This document shows, in pieces, positions 48,116 to 57,977 of a stretch of DNA of 64,000 nt. Every line of letters begins with the position of its first letter. Positions within the stretch are counted from its first letter, which is position 1. The DNA is from Motacilla alba alba (lineage: Eukaryota > Chordata > Aves > Passeriformes > Motacillidae), in assembly GCF_015832195.1 (NCBI RefSeq), contig NC_052046.1, positions 36,050,911 to 36,114,910 on the forward strand. The letters are read 5' to 3'. The notes beneath the pieces were generated by a model that had not been told where the DNA came from, searched no databases, and saw only the letters and a program-made list of their open reading frames with translations. A program made the translations under genes and the position numbers.

Positions 48116-48621
48116 CTGGACAGAGAGTGAAGCGAGGTGAGAAGGCAGCAAGGACTGCTGCGCCCTCCCTCTCTGTTGCCCCCGCCAGACGGCCGCGGCC
48201 GTGTGCGTCTGCAGCGGTTCCGTGGCAGCCCGCACGCTGGCGGGCGCTCTGCAAGGAGTCGCCTCCTGTCCCCCGTGACGCCCCAAGCACCACGGGCTGC
48301 GGCCACGGGCAGGAGAGCCCAGAGGCTGCGCTTTGCTCACAGAGCCGCTGGCAGCTGGCGCTTCTGCCGTGGCCCCGAGAGCGCCCTGTCCGTGGCCGCA
48401 CCAGCCCCGTGCGGGGCGGCAGCGCCGGGACAGAGGCTCCGTGCGCGGCACGAGGGACAGCAGCTCCCGGGGCCTGCCCAAGTGGGCCTGCAGCAGGAGC
48501 GGCACACAGAACCGAAGAGGAGCCCGTCTGCTGCGGGAAAGTGCGTCAGCTTCCAAAGTGGTTGTGTCTGAAAACACCCAGGGCCTTTTGCTAGGCCAGG
48601 CTGCACAAGCGATGGGCTTAC
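48116..48621 (-). other. GC-rich first coding intron of the SCP2-domain gene
   Basis: A 506-nt intron between exons A and B with standard GT/AG ends and unusually high GC and CpG. All three frames stay open for long runs on both strands because of composition; these are not genes. Confidence 0.75.
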
Positions 48622-48799
48622 CAGAGAGCTCAAACTCAAAGACACCCTGAGTACTTCTCACGTACTCTTCCGTCACTGCCCCTTGGATAACTCGGAACGT
48701 CTCTGCAACAGGACCCGATGGTGTGGCTGCAGCAGATTCTGTCTTAGCCTTGGCTGCATCTGCTCCTTCCTGCTGGGATCTGCCTAATTTCTTCTCCAT
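48622..48799 (-). CDS. Stand-alone SCP2-domain protein, exon A with start codon
   Basis: This exon encodes residues 1-59 plus one base. The N-terminus is Lys/Ala-rich (residues 1-28). The SCP2 domain then starts, SGPVAETFRVIQGAVTEEYV, continuing to VFEFELS before a GTAAGC donor. The family member I recognise is the C-terminal domain of HSDL2. Here there is no dehydrogenase domain: the ATG has a good context (A at -3, G at +4) and an in-frame TAA stands 33 nt upstream (48832-48830). The likely acceptor (TTTGCAG) puts the exon start at 48838, with 39 nt of 5' UTR, implying an upstream non-coding exon. The protein is 139 residues. An SCP2 domain binds sterols, fatty acids or acyl-CoA. Parentage from HSDL2 is inferred from similarity and location; an older independent SCP2-like gene is the alternative. 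Confidence 0.85.
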
Positions 48800-48838
48800 T
48801 TTGAATGCTTGGGCAGCACCTCCAATAAATTAATTCTT

Positions 48839-50149
48839 CTGCAAAGACTTCTAAACTGTAAATCAATTTACTGCTTTTGTTGCCAACTTTCAGAACTCTC
48901 TAAACAAGGAGAAAGGGTTTAGACAGGAGACATTGTTTATTCTGGTTGAGATGCAAAGCAGAGATTTTCCACAAATCAAGCCAACCAAGGATTAAAAAGT
49001 GAAAGAATTCACACACTGAAATCTACATAAACCTGCCTATCTAATACATAGTTACCCCTGCCTACTGCATAATTGCTTGACTTGTGCAACCATATGCAGT
49101 GTCACTGCACCTTCGAAGGGTCTTTGGGGATCTCTAGTGGTCCCTGCTGGTTGTCTGGGGAGATGCCCCCTACTCCATTTCAAGCAAAGTTCAGTTCAGG
49201 ACGTGCAGAACTTCAGACTGAGAGTCGAAGAAGATGTCATCTTCTCAGACAATTGCCAGGCAGGTCATAAAATACACAAGCTTTCCATAAACACTGAGCA
49301 ACATCTGCTTAACCCGCCTGATAGCATCTTTTTGCATTTAAAAGAGGGGTTAAAGGAGAAAATTATACCATCAACTTCCATCTGGATTAGAGATCAAAAG
49401 AAGGGACAGTGAGTTCTGCTTCAAAACTCAGAGCTTAAAGATCTAGAGAATTCTACTTAAAAAATACAGAGAATTCTTTTTAAACACATCACCTTGATCA
49501 GCATTTTACTTTACCACAGTGAACATGCATCTTTAACAATAAAGGTAGGCTTTTGCAATAAAGGAAAGCTTTTGCAATTTACAAAGCCAATCAAGTGGAA
49601 CAGCCCCTTAAAATGCTAGTGAAGACACTCTTAGGTGTCTTCACTATCAAAAATACTTAGGTCTGTTCTGTGAGTCCCTACAGAATAACCTGCACTAGGA
49701 GCCCAAGGAACTAACACCATCTGTCCCTGCCAGAATGGTCCTAGTGTGACTACTCAAGGAGTATTCCCACCAGAAAGGAACACTTCCAAGCTTGCCTCCT
49801 CTGCTCTGGCCTTATCCCTATTTTGACACTCCTATAAAAGCAGTTCAGCATTCTTAGTTGCCCTTCAATTTGACATAAACCTGATAAATAAACCATAAAT
49901 TCTGAAAAAGCAAAGGCAATACTTTTCTGAAAAAAAACCCAAAACATTTCTGCACACGTGACGGTGTTTTCAGAGCCGACTGCGAGCCTGCAAGATGATC
50001 TCGCTGTCGCCAGGACACTCAGGGCCCAGCTGACAGTGCTCACTAGCACCCTGCTCGCCTCCTCCTTCCGCCTGGCTGCATTCCTCCTGCCCTCCGCGGG
50101 CTGCGGCCAGGCCCGGCCGGGGGCTGGCAGGGAGGCGCAGCCGGCGCAG
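48839..50149. other. Probable 5' intron/upstream region of the SCP2-domain gene
   Basis: AT-rich sequence from 48839 to about 49960, then GC-rich towards the near-identical segment at 50150. A non-coding first exon is expected in or beyond the GC-rich part on the minus strand, but I cannot place its donor with confidence. Confidence 0.45.
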
Positions 50150-50457
50150 GGAGGCAGCGGCAGAGCGCGCTGAGCGTGGGGCCAGCGCGGGCAGCCGGGC
50201 AGGCGTCGCTGCAACGCGGCACGGCGGCCTTGCGCAGGTCAGAAGGCCGATGGGCAAAATACCAACATTACAGGGGCAGCTCCTGAAAGAGAAGGGCGCT
50301 CCACGTTCTCCTGCGAGTAGCTGCGGGGTCAGGAGCCAGCTCCGGGTGAATGCCGCACCATCGGATGGAGGGAAGGGCATTTGGGAGAGCAGAGGAGAGT
50401 CCTCCCCCTGCCCCCCAGGACCGTGGCGTTTCTGCAGCGTAGAGAGCAGAGCACTGG
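50150..50457. repeat. GC-rich segment, right copy; candidate promoter of the SCP2-domain gene
   Basis: About 98.7% identical to 45444-45750. With the adjoining 49960-50149 it forms a CpG-rich block about 1.2-1.7 kb upstream of the SCP2 coding start on the minus strand, a natural place for its promoter. The nearest sequence outside the block is not shared between copies. A shared CACCCTGCTC just outside suggests that about 90 bp was deleted from the left copy. Confidence 0.85.
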
Positions 50458-51156
50458 GATGCAAGCACAGATGCAAGGGTGCTCAGCCCACGGCAAACCC
50501 GTGCTTCCCCTGCTCAGCATCCGAAGTGAATGGGGGCAAGCTGTGGGGCTACCGCGCAGGCACCTGCGACACTGCGGAAACCTGTCACTCGAGCCTTTCA
50601 CCTTCTGCATCTGTTCAAATGCTTTCTGCCCCTCATGCTAAAAAAAACCTTCCAGGAGGTAAACTGACCCTCCTGATACAGCAAAAAGCCCTGTCACTCC
50701 AGTTCCCCTATTACATACTGGAGGAAAAAAAACCAACCAAACAAAAAAACCCCAACCAATAAACAAAACAAACACTCAAGGGGAAGATGGCTGAACCATG
50801 ATGCCCAGGTGTTCCTCTTGCAGGTACCTGTGAACATAGGTGAAAGTGGCAGCTCTCTACACACAGTCACTATGGCTCCCTTCCATGGAGAACACCGCAG
50901 GCACGAGGCTTACAGTCTGGGTATGCTGCTATGGCAGTCAAGCCGTGCATTGGTCATTTGGGCAGAGTGGCTGCAGAGAGGATGAAGGAAAAGCATTCCT
51001 GAAGATCTTAGCAAAGCACTATCACTTCCATCTGTGCAGGATGTCAACTCTGGCAAAGCAGGTGGTAGGGAAGACTTTACAGTTGCAAAATGTTCAGACA
51101 GCCCTTGGTCCCATTAGCCTGGTCTCACCTCAGTCATGCAGGAGTCTACAGCCCTG
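50458..51156. other. Intergenic, no gene seen
   Basis: Sequence between the GC-rich segment and the minus-strand LTR. An (AACCAAACAAAA)-like A/C-rich patch lies at 50725-50775. No coding similarity is recognised. Confidence 0.5.
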
Positions 51157-51658
51157 TGTTAGGAAAATTAGTCCTCAAACACCAGAGGTTTATGTCCAAA
51201 AAGGAGACAGAGGAGTTCTTTTTGGCTTTATTCGAATAAAGGGAGAGGCCATGGGGGATTCCCCTAGGATGTCTAGAATTTTTGGAGGATGCAGCCTCCT
51301 TTTTATCCTAATTTCCCAGCGGCATTTCCCTTCTCTCTTTCCCCATTGGCTGAGGTACTTGAGAGGTGCAGACTCCCCGAAACACCTGGTACCAAAGATT
51401 TCCCTCTAATGTATAACGCTCCCTTTTAATTTTTAATTCTTATGGAATTTAGGGGTTTTTCTTCCCCATTGTTTCTTTCATCTTTCAGTGTCTAATTTGG
51501 TTTATCAGCAAGCCTATTTGTAAAAGCAAATATCTTTTTCCATTTACCAATCAGTGGAATCCTTCCTATTGTTTCTTTTACCTCCCAGTGCTAGTTTTAT
51601 CTACCAGCAGACCCTCAGCTTGTTTGTAAAGACAAATCTGCTATGCCTCTCAACTGCA
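51157..51658 (-). mobile_element. Solo LTR of an avian endogenous retrovirus, minus orientation
   Basis: About 502 bp with TG...CA ends, flanked by CCCTG (51152-51156 and 51660-51664; possibly 6 bp, with GCCCTG versus ACCCTG). On the minus strand a TATA-like ATAAAAAGG lies at about 51307-51298 and an AATAAA at 51232-51227, in the order U3-TATA-poly(A). No retroviral genes are next to it. It sits between the SCP2 gene's candidate promoter and HSDL2, pointing towards the SCP2 gene. Confidence 0.78.
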
Positions 51659-51664
51659 ACCCTG

Positions 51665-52162
51665 TGAACTGCAGTTAAGGGAGCCAACAACTACCATTAT
51701 GTTAATACACAGACTAGTTCATCTGCTCAGGCGTCACTTTGATATCTGTTGAAGTCAGTAAAACAGTCTGTCTCAATTCTTCCAGCAGGTTCAGACCTAC
51801 CAGGTGATTTCCCCTTCTGCCATCAGCTCTCAGTGAAACCTGAAGCCCTCTCAGGGTACTGCACAGAATCTCTGTGAGAGCTGAAGGGGGAAAGACAAGC
51901 CAAAGGTGGAACCTGGTGGAAGATTTGCTAACCACAGTAAGAGGTGGTCAGCATGGCAAGGACGGGAGGGAGTCAGAGTCTTCACTGGGCAGCAGAGGGA
52001 GGATGAGGAAAAGTTACATGTGCAGGGCATGGAGGAGAGGGCTGACCTCAAAGTTATTGTGAAATAAAAGAGGTACTAGGGGAGAGGATAAAGGACAGGA
52101 TAGGTGTGGCTGGGTGAACAAAGACACAGGATCCTACTGCAGGCTTTCTAATAAACAGGGAG
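51665..52162. other. HSDL2 upstream region, no gene seen
   Basis: Unique sequence between the LTR and a CR1 fragment; nothing recognisable. Confidence 0.5.
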
Positions 52163-52620
52163 TCACAGAATCATTAGAGTGCAAGGGACCTTTGGAGATT
52201 ATCTACTCCAACTACCCTGTCAAAGCACGGTGACCTGGAGCAGATGACACCGCCTCCATGGGCAGCCTGTTCCAGTGCTCTGCCACCCTCAACACAAAGA
52301 AGATCTTTGTCATGTTTCAGTGGAATTCTTGAGGGTTAGTTTATGGCCACTGCTCCTTATTCTGTCTATGTGCACTACTGAAAAGAGTCTGGCACCATGG
52401 TGTTGCCATCCACCTTAGAGATATTCATATGCATTAAGGAGATCCCCTCTCATCCATCTGGGGACTGAACAGGCTGGACTGCCAGCTCCTGCAGTTTGCC
52501 CTCAAAAGAGAAGTGTTCCAGGCCCCAAATCACCTTAGTGCTCCTCCACTTGACTGACTCCAGTAGCTCCCTGTCTCTCTTGTCCTGAGGAGCCCCGAAC
52601 TGGACACAGCACTCCAGAAG
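52163..52620 (-). mobile_element. CR1 LINE 3' fragment, minus orientation
   Basis: It starts on the plus strand with CACAGAATCATTAGAG (the reversed CR1 terminus) and continues through CCTGTCAAAGCACGGTGACC and GGCAGCCTGTTCCAGTGCT into the RT C-terminal region near AACTGGACACAGCACTCCAG. It is 5'-truncated and ends about 320 bp before the HSDL2 start codon. Confidence 0.9.
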
Positions 52621-52759
52621 ACGAGAGGGAGGCAAAGCTTCAGTGATTTGAGTGCAATTGGCAGGAGACCAAAGCAAAATTTCACACACACGGCGGAGAA
52701 CGAAAGGAAATAGAAAGCCTTCCAGATCCACCCTTCATCCCGAGTAGGCCCTTCTCCAG

Positions 52760-53200
52760 TCTCAGGTTAGCTCGCGTACCCGAGCCCGCCATCCCCGCTG
52801 TGCCCACAGCCCCGGCGTAAAGCGGCGGGGCCCGGCGGGCGAGCGGCCCCAGCCCCGCCCCGAGCGGCCGCGGCGGCTGCGCAGCGGAGCGGCCCCGGCC
52901 CCGGCCCCGGCCCTGCCCCGGCCCCGCCGCGCCGCCATGCTGCCCAACACCGGGTAAGGTGTCCCCGCCGCGCCGGGACGGGGCTGCGCCGCCCTCCGGG
53001 GGCTCTCGGGTCGGGCGGGTTGCGGCCGGCGGCCGCCGGGGGGTTCTCTGGACACCCCCGAGCGCTGTCGCCCTGCGGGGCGGGCGGGACTCGCAGCCGG
53101 CCGAGGGCGAGCAGTTGTAGCGGAGGACACGCGTGTCCGCGCCGTCCTGCGGGGCAGGCCGGCCGAGGGGCCCCGGGCGGCACCGGAGCCCTGGGATGAG
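52760..53200 (+). promoter_or_regulatory. HSDL2: HSDL2 promoter CpG island
   Basis: GC- and CpG-rich sequence around the first HSDL2 exon, with no TATA box near the expected start, typical of a housekeeping promoter. The 5' UTR contains a short GGCCCC hexanucleotide array (52891-52913). The transcription start cannot be fixed from sequence alone. Confidence 0.8.
52937..52953 (+). CDS. HSDL2: HSDL2 exon 1 (start codon)
   Basis: It encodes MLPNT and two bases of Gly6, the conserved N-terminus of hydroxysteroid dehydrogenase-like protein 2, in a GCCGCCATG Kozak context. It ends at the donor GTAAGG. HSDL2 is a peroxisomal short-chain dehydrogenase/reductase fused to a C-terminal SCP2 lipid-binding domain (about 418 residues in human), linked to fatty-acid and cholesterol metabolism; its substrate is not settled. 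Six exons, for residues 1-199, lie in this window; the rest of the dehydrogenase and the SCP2 domain lie beyond the right edge. All six junctions present are canonical and keep frame. Confidence 0.95.
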
Positions 53201-55729
53201 CAGTTCGGCTCGTCTAGGGGACTTGAACCGTGCCTTTTGCAAGGGAAACAATTACTAGAGGAGTTTAATGTAAATTAGGGAGTGTATCAGTAATTTCTTA
53301 CGGAACATTTTTATTAAAGTATAATTACTTATTGCTACTGCTATTGTTGTTGTTGCTATTTTTGGTATTATTTTTTTATTGTTGTATAGTAGTATAGTCT
53401 TCTACTACTGTCTTACCTAGCAGCCAAATTTTCTTCCTGTACAGGATCTTAATTTAGACGTGTTTTCTGCCTTTTGGCTTTTCAGATAACAGCTGGGAAG
53501 ATAAGTTATTATTTGTTCCTGTGTGTTATAAAGAGGATTATTAAATTCCTAGCATCTGTGTAAGCCCTTAAAAGTGTCCCTGATGTGACCTGAAGATCTT
53601 CATTGGCAGTCATCTGTGGTGGGGAAGGAACCAATCTTGTTTTTCAAGATTGTAGAGCACAGATGTGAATTTGATGTTTTCTGTCTTATTAGCAGAAATC
53701 AACTCTAATGGAAATGATGCAGATGTGACCTTCACAATAACGGGTCATAAGAAATTTTAGCCAGGCAGATATGCTTTATGAACTTTAAACTATTGGGCTG
53801 CTAAGTTAATTAAGAAATAAATCCTTAGTCTTGCGAATATGACTAACTAACCACCACCCTCTGACCCTGACCAACCAACTAGTTTTTTACCTGTCAGGTT
53901 TCACATGCATCCAGATCATAGCATCATGTCTTAAATATGAAGCAAAAATACTATGACAGTGTTGAAAGACTTGCATTCACCCACTCCCTTAAGCAGAGGG
54001 CCTGCTTTTCCTACCAGTGTAGCAGAAGTCTCTGAGCTTTTGATGCCCTTCACAAGCTTCTGCTGCAGGTGAACTCTGATTTTCCTGACACCACCTCAAT
54101 GTGCCCTGGTAATGTTTCTAATTCCTTCTTTGTGGCCTGTCTTTGCACCCACTCCCTGTATGACGCTTCTCTTGGGAGCTAAGTCACAAGTTCCCCGCAT
54201 AGCCCTGCTAGTCTCCTGATACACCTTCTTGTCTTCCTGTGTAGAATGCTCCAGCCCCAGGGCTTAGAGCCCCATCAGCTTTTCTCTGCTCTTTTCTCCT
54301 CCAGAGCTGCCTCCCACTGGACCCCATTTACCTCTTCCATGACTAAGGTGAATTGCTGACCTCATACTGGTTGGTTGAAGGTAGAAGCTAGATTCTGGCC
54401 TTACTTCACTGATTTTTACCCTTTGACTATGTATTCCACAGCTGAACTTTCCTCACTCAGTGTAGAAATGAATTTGCACTGTGTGTGACTGAATTAATAT
54501 CAGTAGTTTTTTGTGATTCACTCTTCTGTTCAGATATCTTTCGTCCTGTCTAAGGAAGAAAGCCTTTCTAAGACTCTTTAAGATTTTGCAGATAAAAGCT
54601 GTTTGAAATGGCATCTTCTGGACATGGTTGACTTTCTGAGATCCTGTAGATGCCTAGCCTTGCCTCTTCAGGGGAAGAGGCATCTCTCCCTTTCTGCCCC
54701 ATTCCAATTTTCTGCCTTCTGAAAGCAAACATCCTCCTAGAGAGCACTTAAGAGATGGATGTGCTCATATTAGAGGGGAAAAAACACATCTGAAACCAGA
54801 GGGAGAGAAACAATACTAAGTTTTGCCTGTTCTGAATGGAAAACTAGTGGAAACTCAGAGTGTAAGCTTTTGTAACATTTGTGACGTGACTTTAGTGATG
54901 TGAGCAAAAAGTGAAGTCACTGTTGCACATAGTTTATATGAATTCTTCAACTGAAGTTAAAAACCTGAATCTCCTGGGTTTTGCTACAGTGTTACATAAA
55001 GAAACACGACCCTTATGTGGAGCACTGACACACACTTTCCTTCATATGGAAACCTGTTGTCTAAAAGGCTTTATTATTGAATATGTTTGTGGAGTTAATA
55101 TTTCTCTTTTCAAGAATTCAGTGATACTGAGACATCCTTCTTAGGCTTTAAAACTTGTTAGATTCTCTAAGTTGATTGGACGTGTTTATAGGACTACACA
55201 CAGTTACTGGGAAGCTGTTGAGTATAGAAGATTTAAGAGAAAAATTGCCATTTCTGAAAAGAAAGCTTTTGGCATTTGGTGTGGTTCCAGACTTGGTACT
55301 TTACACCACTTTGAGACATCAGTTTTTTTGTGTTTAGAGCACTGTGATTAATAGATTACCAAGATCTGTGTAGGTGTGTTGTCCTGTTGGAAACTGGCAT
55401 TTTGTTTTTACAAATTACTCCTTTTCCATTGTTGCAGAACATAACAGCTCTGTTGTAAAATACTGTGTTGGATCTTTTTATAAAAAGGGAGAAATGTAAC
55501 TGGGTAACCTTCTTTAGAGTGTTTGCAAGCTCCAGGTCTGGTACTTTTCTGCAGCTGTAGCCATCCCTTTTGTGTTCTCAGGCCATTTTCTTAAAAGGAT
55601 GAAGGCATTTTTCTGGTTGGGAGACTGTGCTAATTACATTTGCCCTTAGAGTCTGATAAAAATCAAATTATTAACAGCTTCTGCTTTATTCTTCTCTTCT
55701 TTACTGTCCGCTTCCTCCTTCACCTTCAG
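52954..55729 (+). other. HSDL2: HSDL2 intron 1
   Basis: 2.8-kb intron. Its segment 53622-53850 is the partner of the duplicated sequence at 46283-46850. No other gene or repeat is recognised; short open frames (for example 54911-55144) have no family similarity. Confidence 0.8.
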
Positions 55730-55893
55730 GAAACTGGCAGGATGCACTCTCTTCATCACAGGCGCGAGCCGGGGCATCGGCAAAGCCATTGCTTTGAAAG
55801 CTGCCAAGGATGGTGCCAACATTGTGATAGCTGCCAAGACAGCTGAGCCCCATCCTACTCTTCCAGGGACTATCTACACTGCTGCAGAAGAAA
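55730..55893 (+). CDS. HSDL2: HSDL2 exon 2 (cofactor-binding motif)
   Basis: 164 nt, acceptor CACCTTCAG, donor GTAAGT. It encodes residues 6-60: GKLAGCTLFITGASRGIGKA and on to IYTAAEE. TGASRGIG (16-23) is the Rossmann-fold glycine motif that binds the NAD(P) cofactor in short-chain dehydrogenases. ANIVIAAKTAEPHP is a conserved HSDL2 signature that follows the second strand. Confidence 0.96.
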
Positions 55894-56302
55894 GTAAGTT
55901 GTAACAAATATAGGTGCTCAGCTGGGTGTATACCCTTGCTTAATTACCGTACCAGAGTGGAAAAATGCATAGACTCTTAGTTCGAGTTCACCTTTACTAA
56001 AATATGCTTAGTGCTTCTCTTGCCTCCCAGGAATACTGTAATGTTATTGTAATGAAGATGGATGTGTGTATATAAATGTAAAAATGCTATGCTACTTGAG
56101 ATGTATGAAATAAACATTTGCAGTGTTAAGATAATGTTTTGGCTTCCCTGTTCCTCATATGACCTGTTAAAAGGTCACAATTTGAGAGTGATTTTCAGTG
56201 CCATCTTGAAGCATGTCATTGCTTGAGAGGTTCTCAGAAGGTTCATGTTAGTTGTCCCATCTGAGAGCAAATTCTTAAATGTTTGATTTTTTAATTGTAC
56301 AG

Positions 56303-56401
56303 TTGAAGCAGCTGGAGGAAAGGCTTTGCCATGCATTGTTAATGTGAGAGAAGAACAGCAAATCATTAATGCCGTGGAGAAAGCTGTGAAGACTTTTGGA
56401 G
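56303..56401 (+). CDS. HSDL2: HSDL2 exon 3
   Basis: 99 nt, acceptor TTGTACAG, donor GTAAGT, phase 1 at both ends. It encodes residues 61-93 (IEAAGGKALPCIVNVREEQQ, then IINAVEKAVKTFG), the region around the third strand of the Rossmann fold, where the conserved acidic segment contacts the adenine ring in the family. Confidence 0.96.
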
Positions 56402-56545
56402 GTAAGTTAAGGCGTGGGGGAAGGCAGACATAAACAGGCAGATTGTTCAAACAAAGAGAAAAAAAGAACTGCCTGCCTTATTCATGTTTGTTTGTTTGTT
56501 TGTTTTCTTTAAATGCTAATGTGAAATGGCTTACTTTAAAACCAG

Positions 56546-56660
56546 GGATTGATATTTTGGTGAATAATGCAAGCGCCATCTCTTTGACGGGCACTTTGGA
56601 AACAGCAACGAAGAAGGTCAATCTTATGATGGATGTCAATGTACGAGGAACCTATCTTAC
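56546..56660 (+). CDS. HSDL2: HSDL2 exon 4 (NNAS motif)
   Basis: 115 nt, acceptor AAACCAG, donor GTAAGT. It encodes residues 94-131, starting GIDILVNNASAISLTGTLET. NNAS (100-103) is the structural and catalytic Asn motif of classical short-chain dehydrogenases; LMMDVNVRGTYLT follows. Confidence 0.96.
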
Positions 56661-57412
56661 GTAAGTGCTGAGAGAAGGAGGCAAAGCAATTGTAACAGAA
56701 TGTATGATGTTATTTCAGTTTTTCTGAGAAATTCTGTAGCTGTCTTGCTGCCCTAGAATTTGAGTGCAGATATTCTGCATGTGCTCACAGGAAATTGCTC
56801 AGTTATTGGTCAACTGATTTGAATTAATATTTCCAAGAATTATTTGCTAGTCGGAGTAAACAGAAACCTTATTACTGAAGTCATTAAATGTTCACAAGCC
56901 CCTCCATGCATATAGAAAGAAAAAAGTCATTTGTTTCAAATGAAGCTCCAGCTTGGCTCTATTAAATGCTGATGCTCTTTCATTTCAAACAAAATTACTA
57001 AATTTTTGCATACATCAAGTCAATATCTTACTTGTCAGTTTTCTTCTCATAAGCTTCTTTTTCATCTTGAGAAATGTTGTATAACTCACCATACTTAAAA
57101 GAGAAATGTTAAAGGTGTACCTTAATGATCCAAAGTGTTCTCCACCTACTTTCAGCTTATCAATTCTATTATTTATTTAAATGAACATACCAAGATTTGA
57201 TTTCACAATTCCTGGGTTCCTTATTTTGCTCATGTTTGGAGGTGGATTAAGCAGGTTGAATCATCATTACATTTACAGGATGTCATTTAAAGCACTGTCT
57301 TAAATAAAGACTTTGATTTTAACAGGGTTTATAAAAAAGCCTGTGATGATGGAGATTCTCTAAATCCAGTTGTTGCTTGGTCTGTTCAGAAGGTTTTGTA
57401 TCAAAGTATTAC

Positions 57413-57480
57413 CACAGAATTATAGAATAGTTTGGGTTAGAAGGCACATTTAAAGGTCATCTAGTCCAATCCTCCAATGT
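57413..57480 (-). mobile_element. CR1 LINE terminal fragment
   Basis: Reversed CR1 3' terminus: CACAGAATTATAGAATAGTT, then AGAAGGCACATTTAAAGGTCATCTAGTCCAA. Only about 68 bp remain. Confidence 0.85.
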
Positions 57481-57977
57481 AAAACAGATTGATTGTCATT
57501 CTCCTTTGTGGTGATCAGTCTGGTTGCCAGCTCGTCATAAATTTCTGAATGGATTCAACTGTATTGCTGTGGCAAGTTCCATCTTCTCCTCCTCACCCAA
57601 TAGCAGCAGTGATTTTCTTGATGTTACATCTAGCTATTCCAAATTAATGGGGAATTCCTAAAGTGTATTTTTGGTCCTTTTCTACCTTGAAAAGATTAAA
57701 AATGGAAGGGGAAAAGCATAAGAAAAATCAACACCTCTCAAGGGAATGGTCTTTGTCATTGTTTTTGTAATTCTCAATTGAGAAAACCTAGTGAAGCATT
57801 TTTGCCCTTTTTTTCTCCTTGCTTTGTATATTGATTCTGATTGTAATTTGTAGAGATCTACTATCTATTTAATGTTCAGAAAATTTCAATAGCTTAAAAA
57901 AAAGGTGTGAATTTTTTGCCTGTGTAGAGGTGGTACTAGGAGAGATTCCCCAGCTTACAGAGTACACCTGTTGACGT

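Noticed and set aside
48083..48799. Single-exon reading of the SCP2 region as a 238-codon protein
   Set aside because: After residue 59 the unspliced frame loses SCP2 similarity exactly at a GTAAGC donor; similarity resumes in exon B after an acceptor, so the spliced model is correct.
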